The translations under genes and the position numbers were made by a program. Source: Ectocarpus siliculosus (Eukaryota > Sar > Phaeophyceae > Ectocarpales > Ectocarpaceae). Taken from it: 64,000 nt of DNA. Position 1 is the first letter of the stretch. Each line of letters opens with the position of its first letter. The notes beneath the pieces were generated by a model that worked only from the letters and a program-made list of their open reading frames with translations, did no database searches and was not told where the DNA came from. The stretch lies in assembly GCA_000310025.1 (NCBI GenBank), contig FN648195.1, positions 186,505 through 250,504 on the forward strand, in the 5' to 3' direction. Positions 63,565 to 64,000 of this stretch are shown here, in pieces.

Positions 63565-64000
63565 TTAGTCAAGTGGTGTACCCGCCCCCGCTCCCGTGTC
63601 GTCCGCCAGGTACACCAGGTTCCACAGAATAGGATCATCTTCGCTGTATCGAACGACAACAACTTCGAGAGCCACGGCGAAGAAGATGTTGATTAACAGT
63701 GGGGACAGCACACACCCTTGTCGCAAGTCCTGTGTGACCCACAACCAGTACGATAGTTCTCCGTCGTCCATGCGCACCCGGGTTTGCATTCCGTCGTGGC
63801 ATTGGCGGGTGAGGGAGATCGTCTCCGCGGGAATCCCGGCCCTGGCCAATACCCTCCACAGCAGCTCTCGATCTACCGAGTCACAAGCCTGCTGCTGGGT
63901 CTACGAAGAACATGTAGAGCGGTATTTTTCTTCTCCGCCCCAGCTCCTGGAGTCGCCGCACGACGAACAGCGTATCGACGATGGATTGCCGAGGTCGGAA
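63565..64000 (-). pseudogene. LINE reverse transcriptase fragment, runs off the window
   Basis: On the minus strand from the right edge: RPRQSIVDTLFVVRRLQELG, then IPLYMFFVD, then after a frameshift near 63890 CDSVDRELLWRVLARAGIP, QGCVLSPLLINIFFAVALEV and YLADD. These are RT fingers and palm blocks in order, and the YLADD catalytic box is intact here. It is truncated after GAGAGTPLD at about 63565. The sequence differs clearly from the LINE at 57315-60050, so it is a second family. Confidence 0.88.

Noticed and set aside
62956-63696. 246-codon plus frame
   Set aside because: It spans a G-run, repeat B and antisense RT sequence, and has no recognisable domain.
1-64000. CRISPR arrays, bacterial operons, riboswitches
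   Set aside because: Nothing with regular spacers was seen. Split genes with spliceosomal introns and retrotransposons show this is eukaryotic nuclear DNA.

Overview
The window looks like nuclear DNA of a large-intron, multicellular-type stramenopile, most likely a brown alga of the Ectocarpus kind. This is an inference from three things: 25 introns averaging about 700 bases in one gene, many C-runs, tandem repeats and retrotransposons, and a gene resembling flagellar axoneme proteins. No species marker gene is present. The first 13 bases are CCCTAA-type telomere repeat, so the left edge may be a chromosome or scaffold end. Two 100-N gaps (14841-14940, 47989-48088) are flanked by low-quality, homopolymer-rich sequence.

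Layout, left to right. (1) 1-5287, minus: the 5' two fifths or less of a TRAPPC9/Trs120-like vesicle-tethering gene. Its 3' part would lie beyond the telomere-like edge, and its exon borders are copied in local tandem repeats. (2) 7287-28341, plus: a complete OSCA/TMEM63/CSC1-type mechanosensitive channel gene in 26 exons. Its introns hold about ten fragments of a LINE and of a SINE-like repeat that share one 3' end finishing in a C-run. (3) 29873-34244, minus: a gene for a protein with repeated L-x-x-T-H-F-x-x-G motifs, probably an axonemal microtubule protein. (4) 35129-45573, plus: a complete AGC protein kinase in six exons. Its intron 2 carries a 7,458-bp Ty3/gypsy chromovirus (36304-43761) with near-identical LTRs. 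(5) 46540-49627, minus: a TPR protein with a C-terminal membrane anchor, broken by the second gap. (6) 49814-53704, plus: a complete peroxisomal 2,4-dienoyl-CoA reductase ending in the peroxisomal signal SKL. (7) 54456-64000: gene-poor DNA with a possible terminal exon, a small palindromic insertion, a Harbinger-like MITE, a decayed LINE on the minus strand, and another LINE reverse transcriptase fragment running off the right edge.

The genes alternate in orientation (minus, plus, minus, plus, minus, plus), so neighbours share either a divergent 5' region or a convergent 3' region. The tightest pair is TPR/DECR2, whose start codons are 186 bp apart. Their functions (secretory tethering, mechanosensing, cilium, kinase signalling, chaperone-like TPR, peroxisomal beta-oxidation) are unrelated housekeeping roles, not a pathway.

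The most interesting signals are: a retrotransposon 3' end that supplies the start codon of the channel gene; a LINE/SINE pair with a common 3' end and C-rich tail; an unusual number of GC-AG introns; a chromovirus whose reading frames suggest both UAG readthrough (gag to protease) and a -1 frameshift at GGGAAAC (protease to pol); and exon-border tandem duplications in the telomere-proximal gene. Exon coordinates were derived by hand from splice consensus, reading phase and family resemblance, not by alignment.
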